DNA of 64,000 nucleotides. It comes from Enorma sp964624825. GTDB lineage: Bacteria; Actinomycetota; Coriobacteriia; Coriobacteriales; Coriobacteriaceae. Made by a program: the position numbers and the translations under genes. Shown here piece after piece: positions 35,401-43,595 of the stretch (the first letter of the stretch is position 1; each line of letters opens with the position of its first letter). The notes under the pieces were generated by a model. It was not told the origin of the DNA. It saw only the letters and a list, made by a program, of their open reading frames with translations, and searched no databases. Location of the stretch: assembly GCA_964624825.1 (NCBI GenBank), contig CAZUYD010000009.1:1-64000 (forward strand). The letters are read 5' to 3'.

Positions 35401-35880
35401 CTACTGCGTAGGCTTGTTCTCGTTCGAGTCTGCTCGGCAGGGCTTGATCGCTTCTGCGGCAGTGCGGAAATTCTGCTGGATGCGCTCGAGCACCGCCTGG
35501 GTCGTTGCAAGATCGTCGATGGAGATGCCCGCGTCCTGTGCATCGCGCAGGCGGTCGGATATCTCGAGAAAGCGTCCGTGCAGCTCACGTCCCTGTTCGG
35601 TGAGCGATACCACGACGGCGCGCCGATCCGTGCGTGCGCGTGCGGTCGTTACGTATCCCTGCGCGGCAAGCTTCTTGACGAGGGCGGTAACGGTTGAGGG
35701 ATCGCGGTCCACGCGTCGTGCAAGGTCGCGCATAGCGAGTCCGTCTTGCTGGAAGAGCTGCATGAGAATGTCGCCGTGCGAGGTCACGAGATTGCACAGC
35801 CCCGCTTCCTGCATGAGTAGGATGAGGAAGCGATTCGCCTGGGCAAGCGTGCGCGACAGCAGGGAGATGGTGTTATCCAT
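35401..35880 (-). CDS. MarR-family regulator heading the ABC operon
   Basis: This is a 159-aa winged-helix regulator with the MarR core: LFQQDGLAMRDLARRVDRDPSTVTALVKKLAAQGYVTTARARTDRRAVVVSLTEQGREL (helix-turn-helix and wing). MarR proteins usually repress their own promoter and release it on binding a small molecule. The ATG at 35880 has GGAGGATCC upstream. A promoter and two palindromic sites lie 41-80 nt upstream. On its divergent side is a decayed transporter, so it may once have controlled an efflux pump and now controls the ABC operon. Confidence 0.9.
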   Translation of the reverse strand: MDNTISLLSRTLAQANRFLILLMQEAGLCNLVTSHGDILMQLFQQDGLAMRDLARRVDRDPSTVTALVKKLAAQGYVTTARARTDRRAVVVSLTEQGRELHGRFLEISDRLRDAQDAGISIDDLATTQAVLERIQQNFRTAAEAIKPCRADSNENKPTQ

Positions 35881-35920
35881 GGGGATCCTCCAGTGCAAAC
35901 CGAACATTGCAGAGTAGAAG

Positions 35921-35954
35921 CTTTGATATCAAAGTATAAACATGGATATCAAAG
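35921..35954. promoter_or_regulatory. Palindromic MarR operators
   Basis: CTTTGATATCAAAG (35921-35934) is a perfect 14-bp palindrome. CATGGATATCAAAG (35941-35954) repeats its right half 20 bp away. One site covers the start of transcription and the other sits in the spacer of the promoter, ideal for autorepression. Confidence 0.65.
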
Positions 35955-35961
35955 TATTCAA
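35933..35961 (-). promoter_or_regulatory. Promoter of the MarR-ABC operon
   Basis: On the minus strand TTGAAT (35961-35956), a 17-bp spacer and TATACT (35938-35933) form a good sigma-70-type promoter. Transcription would start near 35926, giving a ~46-nt leader. Confidence 0.65.
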
Positions 35962-36119
35962 TCATCAAAATGCAGACTTGCGATGTTCTTCACTCGAGCG
36001 TTGCAAGAATTGAGCGTTGCAGAATTCAAGCATTGTAAATGCTGCGCGCTCGTATGTCACCGCAGCTGCTCTGTCCTAATCGGAGCTTAGGTACTCTAAA
36101 TCGCTTGCGCCTTATTCGC

Positions 36120-36559
36120 CTTCTCCTATCCGCAGCGACGGTTCTTTGCTTGCGGGCTCTTCGAGACGGTGCCTGTCGTTTGCTTCGTGTCTCATCGTCT
36201 CTGTGCGCACACCGGCCTTTGCCGCACTGGTTGCGGGGCGCGTCATCCAGGGCGTTGCGGGCGGTATTGCTCGGACGTTTCTCTCCAGCATTGCGTTCGC
36301 GCAGCCACCCTTTGAACAGATGATTTGGCAGGTTCGGTGTTTTCACCCTTTTCGGTCGCATCGCCGATCTCACCGGCATCTTTATCTCCATCCTGGTCGG
36401 CAGCACACCTATCATCATCGCAACGGAATCATGGCGCTTACGGGTATAGCGCTTCCCGTGTTCGACATCGCCGTGCTCTACGCAATCCGTGCGCTTGCCG
36501 TCATCATCATTCCCTGCACCGTGGCGGCGCGTTTAACCAAGCGCAAAACGGCGAGCTAA
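36120..36559 (+). pseudogene. Remnant of an MFS-type transporter
   Basis: Membrane-protein-like segments appear in successive frames: FAALVAGRVIQGVAGGIARTF in one frame, then TGIFISILVGSTPIIIATESWR after a frame shift near 36320-36340. A third shift near 36440 leads into IALPVFDIAVLYAIRALAVIIIP, ending at a stop at 36557-36559. The phrase RVIQGVAGGI is typical of helix 4 of drug-efflux MFS proteins. The N-terminal half is missing. It is divergent from the MarR gene, the usual arrangement of a regulated efflux pump. Confidence 0.5.
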
Positions 36560-36760
36560 CCAATCCTTGCCATTTCACTGGATGCCGATGGCGTCGGCTC
36601 CCTTGTTCCGTGCAGGCTGAGCATCACCGCATTCTTTCACCTCTGTTACAAGCGTACCGACCCTTCTATCGTACGGCTCTATGGGGTATGCTTAACTGTC
36701 ATGTGTCGGCGCGCAATGCGATGTCGGCGTCGGACATCCGCGAGCACAAAGGAGCGTTTC

Positions 36761-38041
36761 ATGAGTGAGCATATCGGCACCACCTGTGTACAGGGCGGCT
36801 ACCGTCCAGGCGATGGCGAGCCCCGTCAGGTGCCTATCTATCAGTCGACTACCTGGAAATACGATACGTCCGAGCATATGGGTCGGCTGTTCGACTTAGA
36901 GGAGTCCGGGTATTTTTACACCCGCTTGCAGAATCCCACGAACGATTATGTGGCGGCGAAGATTACCGAACTCGAGGGCGGCGCGGCCGGCATGCTCACA
37001 AGCTCCGGGCAAGCGGCAAACTTCTTCGCGCTTTTCAACATCGCCGGGGCAGGCGATCATGTTGTGGCGTGCTCGGCCATCTACGGTGGCACGTACAACC
37101 TCATCGCCCACACCATGGAGCGCATGGGCATCGAGAGCACCTTTGTGGCGCCCGACTGCTCAGACGAGGAGCTCGAGGCCGCATTTCGTTCGAACACGCG
37201 TGCCGTCTTCGGTGAGACCGTCGCGAACCCCTCGCTCGACGTGCTCGATATCGAGCGCTTCGCCGCCGCCGCGCATGCCCATGGCGTGCCGCTCATCGTG
37301 GACAACACGTTTCCCACGCCGGTGCTCTGCCGACCCATCGAATGGGGCGCGGACATCGTGACCCATTCCACCACCAAGTACATGGATGGCCATGGCGCGG
37401 GCGTGGGCGGCGCGATCGTGGATTCGGGCAACTTCGACTGGGATGCGCATGCCGACAAGTTCCCCGGGCTCACCACGCCGGACGAGACCTACCATGGCAT
37501 CACCTATACCCAGAAATTCGGCCAGGCGGGAGCCTTCATCACCAAGGCGACAGCGCAGCTTATGCGCGACCTCGGTTCCATTCAATCTCCCCAAAACGCG
37601 TATCTGCTCAACTTGGGGCTCGAAAGCTTGCATCTGCGCATGCCGCAGCACGTGAAGAACGGCCAGGCCATGGCGGAGTTTCTGCACGATCATCCGAAGG
37701 TGCGCTTCGTGAAGTACCCTGGTTTGCCCGATGACCCCTGGCACGAGTTGGCGCAAAAGTACCTGCCGAACGGCTCCTGCGGTGTTGTGAGCTTCGGCTT
37801 TACAGGGGGACGCGCGGCAGCGGAGGCCTTCATGAAGAACCTGAGCGTGGCGCAGATCGCTACCCATGTGGCCGATGCGCGCACCTGCGTGCTGCACCCC
37901 GCAAACGCCACGCATCGTCAGATGACGGATTCCGAGCTTGAGGCCGCGGGCATCGCTCCCGATATGGTGCGTTTTTCCTGCGGCATCGAGGATACCGAGG
38001 ATCTTATCGCAGATGTCGCGCAGGCGCTTGACGCCTGCTAG
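36761..38041 (+). CDS. metY: O-acetylhomoserine sulfhydrylase / Cys-Met metabolism PLP enzyme
   Basis: The 426-aa fold-type I PLP enzyme belongs to the Cys/Met metabolism family. YTRLQNPTNDYVAAKITELEGG, SSGQAANFFALFNIAGAGDHVV, ETVANPSLDVLDIE, VDNTFPTPVLCRPIEWGADIVTHSTTKYMDGHG (PLP-Lys in STTKY) and the length (>420 aa) fit O-acetylhomoserine sulfhydrylase, which makes homocysteine from O-acetylhomoserine and sulfide. Methionine gamma-lyase is the main alternative. The ATG at 36761 has AAAGGAG upstream; the longer frame from 36701 is rejected. It is convergent with the lipid kinase gene. Confidence 0.85.
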   Translation: MSEHIGTTCVQGGYRPGDGEPRQVPIYQSTTWKYDTSEHMGRLFDLEESGYFYTRLQNPTNDYVAAKITELEGGAAGMLTSSGQAANFFALFNIAGAGDHVVACSAIYGGTYNLIAHTMERMGIESTFVAPDCSDEELEAAFRSNTRAVFGETVANPSLDVLDIERFAAAAHAHGVPLIVDNTFPTPVLCRPIEWGADIVTHSTTKYMDGHGAGVGGAIVDSGNFDWDAHADKFPGLTTPDETYHGITYTQKFGQAGAFITKATAQLMRDLGSIQSPQNAYLLNLGLESLHLRMPQHVKNGQAMAEFLHDHPKVRFVKYPGLPDDPWHELAQKYLPNGSCGVVSFGFTGGRAAAEAFMKNLSVAQIATHVADARTCVLHPANATHRQMTDSELEAAGIAPDMVRFSCGIEDTEDLIADVAQALDAC

Positions 38042-38065
38042 AGCGCATGGCCGCAGGCGGCACGG

Positions 38066-39115
38066 CTATTTGCTGCCGATTGGCTTCAGCACGGTGAGCG
38101 CGCCGGGGAGGATTTCAATTTCGACCCGGTGCGCCACGATGCGCTCGCCGTCTGCCTGTATGGGGTACGTGTCGTCTTCAAAAGCAAGTTCGATGCGCTT
38201 TGCGCGCCGCATCGAAATGAGGCGGGAACCCAGATGGTTTCCTCCCTTCGCGCGGAGCAGCACGCTGAGCGCACCGATTCGCGTGGTGCGCCCGCTGGCA
38301 TAGCAGAGGTCGAGGAAGCCGTCGGTCGGATCGGCTTCTGGGCAGATGCGAAACCCCGATCCATAGGTTGGCCCAAGCTGCACCGCCATGAAGAACACCT
38401 CTGTGCGAAGAGGGCCTTCGTCGTCGATGCAAGCGGTGATGGGAAACGTGCGAAAGCGTCGCGCAAGGACCTCGAGTCCGCTGGCGAAATACAACGGCGC
38501 TCCGGAAAGAGGCAGCATCCTCCGCAGGTCGAACGTTCCCAACGCGATCGCGGCGTCCAGCCCAAACGAAAATGATTGAATAACGTATTCCGTCTCGACG
38601 TGCGCGGCGCGGAGTGTTTCGGAGCGATCTGCCGAGCTGTCCGCAGCATCAGACAACGTCGCCTCATGCGGTGTGCGCGTGCCGGGCTCGAACTGAATCC
38701 GCCCCACATCGAAGGGGATGCGCTCGCACGCTAGGTACTGCGCAAAGCGTTCGCCGCTGAAATCTTGCAAGCCGAGCGTCCGGGCAAAATCGTTGCCCGA
38801 GCCAACGGGGATGACGCCAAGCGCGGGGCGTGATGCCGCATCAATGTCCATCAGTCCGTTGGCTGCCTCATGAACCACGCCATCGCCGCCGAGTGCGAGC
38901 ACGGTGCTGAACCCTTGCGCGCATCGTGCGATCTCTGTCGCATGACCTGAATGCTCGGTGTAGATGAGTTCAAAGGAATCGACCAAATGATGCCGACGCG
39001 AAAGAAAGCGCTTGAGCTGTTCGGCGACGTGTCTGCTCGCCCCCGCTTTCGCAGCAGGGTTCGCAATGACGAGCGTAGATCCCAGGAAGCCTGGAGCGGG
39101 TGCAGGTGAGGTCAT
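38066..39115 (-). CDS. Diacylglycerol/sphingosine kinase-family lipid kinase
   Basis: The 349-aa protein has the DAGK catalytic fold: VIANPAAKAG, LALGGDGVVHEAANGL (the GGDGT-type nucleotide loop) and GVIPVGSGNDFARTLGL, then a C-terminal beta-sandwich with SFGLDAAIA and YPIQADGERI. YegS/DgkB-type members phosphorylate diacylglycerol or related lipids for phospholipid recycling. An ~30-residue insert (ATLSDAADSSADRSETL) sits between the two domains. ATG 39115 lacks a strong ribosome-binding site. Confidence 0.88.
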   Translation of the reverse strand: MTSPAPAPGFLGSTLVIANPAAKAGASRHVAEQLKRFLSRRHHLVDSFELIYTEHSGHATEIARCAQGFSTVLALGGDGVVHEAANGLMDIDAASRPALGVIPVGSGNDFARTLGLQDFSGERFAQYLACERIPFDVGRIQFEPGTRTPHEATLSDAADSSADRSETLRAAHVETEYVIQSFSFGLDAAIALGTFDLRRMLPLSGAPLYFASGLEVLARRFRTFPITACIDDEGPLRTEVFFMAVQLGPTYGSGFRICPEADPTDGFLDLCYASGRTTRIGALSVLLRAKGGNHLGSRLISMRRAKRIELAFEDDTYPIQADGERIVAHRVEIEILPGALTVLKPIGSK

Positions 39116-39379
39116 GCTAGATCACCGACCGGTTTGCGTGCAGCAATGCGTTGCATTTTTGAAGGGCGCCGTTTTGCGCAGGCGAGTTGCCATGCGATTT
39201 GTTTGTGCGGTTGCGTCCATCGTGTCCCGCTCCCTTCTGGCATGCATGTGCCGCAATTATACCGTGCGCATGCTGCGTGGCGACACGCGTTGTGTATGAC
39301 GCGCAAACTTCGATAGGGCAGGCGGGCGTCATGGACGCTCTGAGATTAGCGCTTTTTCAAATCGTCCCAATCACGGCTG
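39116..39379. other. Intergenic region between the lipid kinase and tRNA-Pro
   Basis: No gene recognised. It should hold the minus-strand promoter of the lipid kinase gene and, at its end, the tRNA promoter (separate entry). Confidence 0.4.
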
Positions 39380-39408
39380 TTGCTCGATGGTCGCAAAACC
39401 CCTATAAT
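39380..39408 (+). promoter_or_regulatory. Promoter of the tRNA-Pro/tRNA-Gly operon
   Basis: TTGCTC (39380-39385), a 17-bp spacer and a perfect TATAAT (39403-39408) precede tRNA-Pro by 15 bp. Confidence 0.75.
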
Positions 39409-39423
39409 GCTTGCTCTGGACGT

Positions 39424-39500
39424 CGGGACGTGGCGCAGTCTGGTAGCGCGCGTGCTTTGGGAGCACGATGCCGCAGGTTCGAATCCTGTCGTCCCGACCA
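39424..39500 (+). tRNA. tRNA-Pro (anticodon TGG)
   Basis: 77 nt with encoded CCA. The acceptor CGGGACG pairs with CGTCCCG. The anticodon loop TTTGGGA gives TGG. The T arm GGTTCGAATCC is intact. Confidence 0.97.
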
Positions 39501-39504
39501 CATC

Positions 39505-39578
39505 GCGGGCGTAGTTCAATGGTAGAACCCCAGCCTTCCAAGCTGATGACGCGGGTTCGATTCCCGTCGCCCGCTCCA
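39505..39578 (+). tRNA. tRNA-Gly (anticodon TCC)
   Basis: 74 nt with encoded CCA. The acceptor GCGGGCG pairs with CGCCCGC. The anticodon loop CTTCCAA gives TCC. It lies 4 nt after tRNA-Pro and shares its promoter and terminator. Confidence 0.97.
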
Positions 39579-39587
39579 GAAAAGATG

Positions 39588-39622
39588 GCAGCTCAGAGTA
39601 ATGAGACTCTGAGCTGCTTTTT
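39588..39622 (+). terminator. Strong terminator of the tRNA operon
   Basis: A perfect 12-bp stem (GCAGCTCAGAGT / ACTCTGAGCTGC) with a 6-nt loop is followed by TTTTT. Confidence 0.95.
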
Positions 39623-39997
39623 CTTGTGCACCGTGCGCAACAGTGGTGCGTACCGTGCACGCAATCCGCTTGTGTTTAACGATTTCGTTGGATAAGGTTG
39701 AGTCCGGATAAGAGGAAGCGCATGCTGAGCTGTCATGCGCGCTTTACTTTGTTTTGCCTATGTCCCGTTTCCGTTTTGCGTCGGGAATGCTTCATAAATG
39801 GGGGCGGCCGCCCCGGTAAACCGAAAGCGGCCACTCACCAGCCTGAAAAGCTGTTAGACAGGAGCGGCCAAACCGGTGCGACGGTGGCCGTCCGCCTCAC
39901 ATCGTAGCACAAAGGCAAGTTCCGAACGGTGTAGACGATAGACTTTGCTTATGTTCATGAAGGCGAACGGCTCGGTTGTTCATAACTTTCGGCCTCG
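39623..39997. other. Non-coding stretch with several dyads
   Basis: No gene recognised. It holds an imperfect inverted repeat around 39627-39660 (GTGCACCGTGCGCAAC against GGTGCGTACCGTGCAC), a 14-bp palindrome GGGGCGGCCGCCCC (39802-39815), and repeats of the block GCGGCCA (39827, 39864). These may be remnants of mobile DNA or an uncharacterised RNA. Confidence 0.4.
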
Positions 39998-40235
39998 TGG
40001 CCAAAAAAGTACGATAGGTTGCACGGTTCCCATCCGTCGCCCGCGCCGGATGGGCTCTCGGTCGCATTTGACCCGCTTCTGAAGCGGTGTCTGACAGGTC
40101 GGATGCCTCCGCGGCGCAGCAATCTAGCCTTTTCCTGCCTCAAGGACGTCCGAAACTCCGTGCGGTGTCGCTGAATCCACGCTAAGAGCGGCCGCCCACA
40201 CCTCTCGGCTGCAACCTATCGTTTGTTTTTGGCCA
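39998..40235. mobile_element. MITE-like element with 25-bp terminal inverted repeats
   Basis: The left end (39998-40022: TGGCCAAAAA... ACGATAGGTTGC) and right end (40211-40235: GCAACCTATCGT ... TTTTTGGCCA) are inverted copies matching at about 22 of 25 positions. The ~190-bp core has a perfect 8-bp hairpin (CCCATCCG / CGGATGGG in minus orientation) and no transposase gene. The size and layout fit a miniature inverted-repeat transposable element. A clear target duplication was not found. An alternative is a large RNA hairpin. Confidence 0.5.
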
Positions 40236-40449
40236 TGGGCGCTGCTGCGCAGGGATCCGTTGCCCCCACAAGGTCAATGCTACTTGCTATTGCTGGCATC
40301 GCTTGCAATTCCTTGGCGGCAACGGCCGCGTTGCCGCCTTGGCGAGCTCATGCGCTTTTATCTTTCGCGCGCGGCCTTGGGTTCAGCCTGCTTCATGGCA
40401 GAGCCGCGCTGTGCGCAGAAGCGGGAGCTGTGCTGAAAGGGATATCGCG
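40236..40449. other. Possible gene remnant downstream of the ALDH gene
   Basis: A plus-strand open stretch encodes hydrophobic sequence (SMLLAIAGIACNSLAATAAL ... ARGLGFSLLHG) that looks like part of a membrane protein but has no start or domain of its own. It may be the remains of a gene interrupted by the neighbouring element. Confidence 0.25.
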
Positions 40450-41820
40450 TTAGCGCAAAAACATGCGGATAAGCTTTTCTTTCAAGGGAGTGTATGGTTG
40501 GTAGCGCATGGGAAGATCGAGCCACAGGCGCTTCTTCAAGATGCTTTTCTCGTGGCTGAACGTGTCGAAGCTCTTTTTCCCGTGGTAGCTGCCCATGCCG
40601 GATGCTCCTACGCCGCCAAAACCCATCTCGCTCGTTGCGAGGTGCACGATGGTGTCGTTCACGCAGCCGCCGCCGAAGGGCACATATCGCAAGAAGCGAT
40701 CTTCTAGTGCGCGATCGTTGGTGAACAGGTACAGCGCAAGCGGCTTCGGGCGGCGCTTGATGAATGCCTCGGCCTCATCGATGGTGCGATACGTGATGAT
40801 TGGCATGATGGGACCGAAGATCTCTTCACCCATCACGGCATCGGCCTCTCGCACGCCGTCGAGCACGGTCGGCTCGATCTGCAGCGTCTCGGCGCGCGAC
40901 GCGCCGCCGGCAACGACCTTTTGAGGATCGATAAGCCCCAGCAGGCGTTCGAAGTGCTTCTCATTGATGATTTTGCCCCACTGGGGGTTCTCGAGCGGCT
41001 GCTCACCGAACATCTGGGCGATCTCGGCCTTCACAAGCGAAAGAAACTCATCGTGTACCGCCTCGTCAACCAGTATGTAGTCGGGTGCGACACAGGTCTG
41101 TCCGCAATTGAGGTACTTGCCAAACACCACGCGCGCCGCGGCACGCGTGAGGCTTGCGTCGCGCGCGACGATGCAAGGGCTCTTGCCGCCGAGCTCGAGC
41201 GTGACGGGCGTGAGGTGCTCAGACGCCTTGCTCATGACGAGCGTGCCGACCGTGACGCCGCCGGTGAAGAAGATGTAATCGAAGACCTGGTCAAGCAGCT
41301 CGGTGTTCTCGGCGCGTCCGCCTTCTACCACGCTCACGAGCTCAGAAGGAAAACATTCTCCGATGAGCCTTCGCATCACGGCGGATGTTGCGGGCGAATA
41401 GGCGCTCGGTTTCACAACGCAGCAATTGCCTGCGGCGATGGCACCGACAAGTGGCTCCATGGTGAGCATGAACGGATAGTTCCACGGGCTCATGATGAGC
41501 ACGCATCCATAGGGCTCCGCGATGGTGAAGCTGGTAGCGTGGAAGTTTGCGAACCCGGTGCGCTTATGATGGCGGCGTGCCCATCGGCGCACGTGACGAA
41601 TCTGGTAGCGCAGCTCGGAGAGGGTCATGCCCACCTCGCACATGTAGCTTTCGGTCGTCGATTTGCCAAGGTCGGCGTCGAGTGCCGCGCAGATCTGGTC
41701 TTCGTACGCGACGATCGCATGCTCGAGGGCGCGGAGCGCGTCGATGCGCGCGTCGATGGGGATGGTCGCGCCGGTGGCAAAATGCGCGCGGCAGCGGGCA
41801 ACGGTATCGGCTATGGACAT
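40450..41820 (-). CDS. Aldehyde dehydrogenase (class 3-like)
   Basis: The 456-aa NAD(P)-dependent aldehyde dehydrogenase has MSPWNYPFMLTMEPLVGAIAAGN, FFTGGVTVGTLV, the catalytic Glu in LELGGKSP, catalytic Cys in NCGQTCVAPDY, and EEIFGPIMPI. The length of ~455 and a hydrophobic/basic C-terminus (LWLDLPMRYQPYTPLKEKLIRMFLR) match the class 3/fatty-aldehyde subgroup, whose C-terminal helix can touch the membrane. ATG with GGGAGA upstream. It follows the alcohol dehydrogenase gene by 11 nt, so both probably convert an alcohol to its acid, or run the reverse direction in fermentation. Confidence 0.93.
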   Translation of the reverse strand: MSIADTVARCRAHFATGATIPIDARIDALRALEHAIVAYEDQICAALDADLGKSTTESYMCEVGMTLSELRYQIRHVRRWARRHHKRTGFANFHATSFTIAEPYGCVLIMSPWNYPFMLTMEPLVGAIAAGNCCVVKPSAYSPATSAVMRRLIGECFPSELVSVVEGGRAENTELLDQVFDYIFFTGGVTVGTLVMSKASEHLTPVTLELGGKSPCIVARDASLTRAAARVVFGKYLNCGQTCVAPDYILVDEAVHDEFLSLVKAEIAQMFGEQPLENPQWGKIINEKHFERLLGLIDPQKVVAGGASRAETLQIEPTVLDGVREADAVMGEEIFGPIMPIITYRTIDEAEAFIKRRPKPLALYLFTNDRALEDRFLRYVPFGGGCVNDTIVHLATSEMGFGGVGASGMGSYHGKKSFDTFSHEKSILKKRLWLDLPMRYQPYTPLKEKLIRMFLR

Positions 41821-41831
41821 GGATCTCCCAT

Positions 41832-43142
41832 CTATGCGGGGCGAGCGGATGTTGAGTGCGTTGCGCGCTCGGCAGGCGCACCGGCTATCGAACCTGCGTC
41901 TGACGCACTTGAGCGCGTTGCCACCGCATCGAATGCTGGCTGAAGCTCCTGAACCAGATGGTACATACGCTCGAGCTCTCTTGCGTCCATGAGGCGCGGC
42001 ACCGGATACAGCGGGTTTCCCTCCGCGTCGGCGCGCCGCGCCATAAGCGGGATGTCCTCATCGCGAATGCCGGGGAGCGTGGTGGGGATATCCATCGCGG
42101 TATTCATCTCGCGCACCCAGGCGATGAACGCCGCAGACGCTTCATGATCGCTTAGGGTCTCAGATGCGATGCCGGCCTTGCGCGCAAGGTCGGCGAGGCG
42201 CCTCTCGCAGCTTGCACCGTACTCGTCGAGGAAATAGGGGAGCAGCACCGCGTTCGCCAGACCATGTTCGATGCCATACTGACCGCCAAGCGAGTGGGCG
42301 ACGGCGTGCACGTACCCCACATAGGACTTTGTGAAGGCTAGCCCGGCGCAGTAAGCGGCGTGTAGCATGTGCTCGCGCGCTTCGGTGTCGGTGCCGTCGC
42401 GATATGCGCGCAGCAGGTACGCATGAATCTCGCGCACGGCTTCGATGGCGTCTGCTCGCGTATCACGCGTGGTCGAGCGGCCGATATATGCCTCGACGGC
42501 ATGGACGAGCGCATCCATACCGGTCGTTGCCGTAACGCGCGGCGGAAGTCCTATCGTGACGCGGTAGTCAAGCACCGCGTATCGCGGAATGAGCGCGAAG
42601 TCGTTGATGGGGTACTTATAATGCGTTTCATCGTCGGTTATGACCGCCGCGAGCGTGGTCTCCGATCCGGTTCCCGCCGTCGTGGGCACCGCGATGAGGA
42701 GCGGCAGCGGTCTCAATACCTTGAGCACGCCGCGCATCTTGCGCACCGGCTTGTTCGGCCGGGCGATGCGCGCGCCAGCGGCCTTGGCGCAATCCATAGA
42801 TGAGCCGCCGCCAACCGCGATAATCGCCGCGCAGTTATCGTCCAGATACCGAGTGCGCGCGGCCTCGACATTCGAGACGGTCGGGTTCGACACCACCTCG
42901 TCGAACACGCTCGCATCGATTCCGTGCGCGCTAAGTTCCTCGATAAGGGGGTCGATAAGCCCGAGCGCCACGATGTTCGCATCGGTGACGACAAGCGCGC
43001 GCGATACGCCGCGATCGCTGAGCAGTGCGGCGGTTTCGGCAAAAGAGCCAAGCGGCTGCGGTTCGCGGTAGGGGAGAAGCGAAATGGCGGCGCGGAAACA
43101 TGTTTGGAAAGCGCGACACCAGAGCTTGCGTATGGGGTTCAT
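41832..43142 (-). CDS. Iron-containing alcohol dehydrogenase
   Basis: The 436-aa protein belongs to the Fe-ADH (group III) family: GSFAETAALLSDRGVSRALVVTD, VGGGSSMDCAKAAG (NAD-binding), PTTAGTGSETT, DYRVTIGLPPRVTATTGMDALVHAVEAYI and HAVAHSLGGQYGIEHGLANAVLLP with the metal His residues. It catalyses NAD(P)-linked interconversion of an alcohol and an aldehyde. The ATG at 43142 has GAAGGA upstream; M codons at 43160 and 43235 are less likely. A ~25-residue tail rich in Ala/Ser is extra. First gene of the pair with the ALDH. Confidence 0.92.
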   Translation of the reverse strand: MNPIRKLWCRAFQTCFRAAISLLPYREPQPLGSFAETAALLSDRGVSRALVVTDANIVALGLIDPLIEELSAHGIDASVFDEVVSNPTVSNVEAARTRYLDDNCAAIIAVGGGSSMDCAKAAGARIARPNKPVRKMRGVLKVLRPLPLLIAVPTTAGTGSETTLAAVITDDETHYKYPINDFALIPRYAVLDYRVTIGLPPRVTATTGMDALVHAVEAYIGRSTTRDTRADAIEAVREIHAYLLRAYRDGTDTEAREHMLHAAYCAGLAFTKSYVGYVHAVAHSLGGQYGIEHGLANAVLLPYFLDEYGASCERRLADLARKAGIASETLSDHEASAAFIAWVREMNTAMDIPTTLPGIRDEDIPLMARRADAEGNPLYPVPRLMDARELERMYHLVQELQPAFDAVATRSSASDAGSIAGAPAERATHSTSARPA

Positions 43143-43391
43143 TGACGTTGTCCTTCGCATGGGTGGCAAAACGGGTCGCTTGCGCGACACGTAAGAAGGA
43201 TAGGGCATTGGCGCGCGGCGGTGTACCGTCAACATGAAGTCATGAGGGATTGCTCGGACCGCAACATGGAGATGAAGATACGCGCCATCGTCGTCCCTCC
43301 TGTTGCGTGTTCGCGAGCGGCGTGGACCGAGGCATCCGAAATGTGAAAAACGCTTTCAGCAGCGCTTTATCGTGTGCAAGCTGGCGGTATC

Positions 43392-43400
43392 TGCTATCAT
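43392..43400 (+). promoter_or_regulatory. Extended -10 promoter of tRNA-Leu
   Basis: TGC-TATCAT lies 20 bp before the tRNA 5' end. No -35 box at the right distance is seen. Confidence 0.5.
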
Positions 43401-43420
43401 GCTAGGGCTGTGCGTGAATT

Positions 43421-43504
<84 letters not shown>

Positions 43505-43595
43505 TCGCGAACGCCGCGCCCTCGGCGCCGGCACCCATGTTGGTACACAGGCTTCCAGCACCTGAAGTCATGCTGGGCAGGCTAGAGGAGGAACG

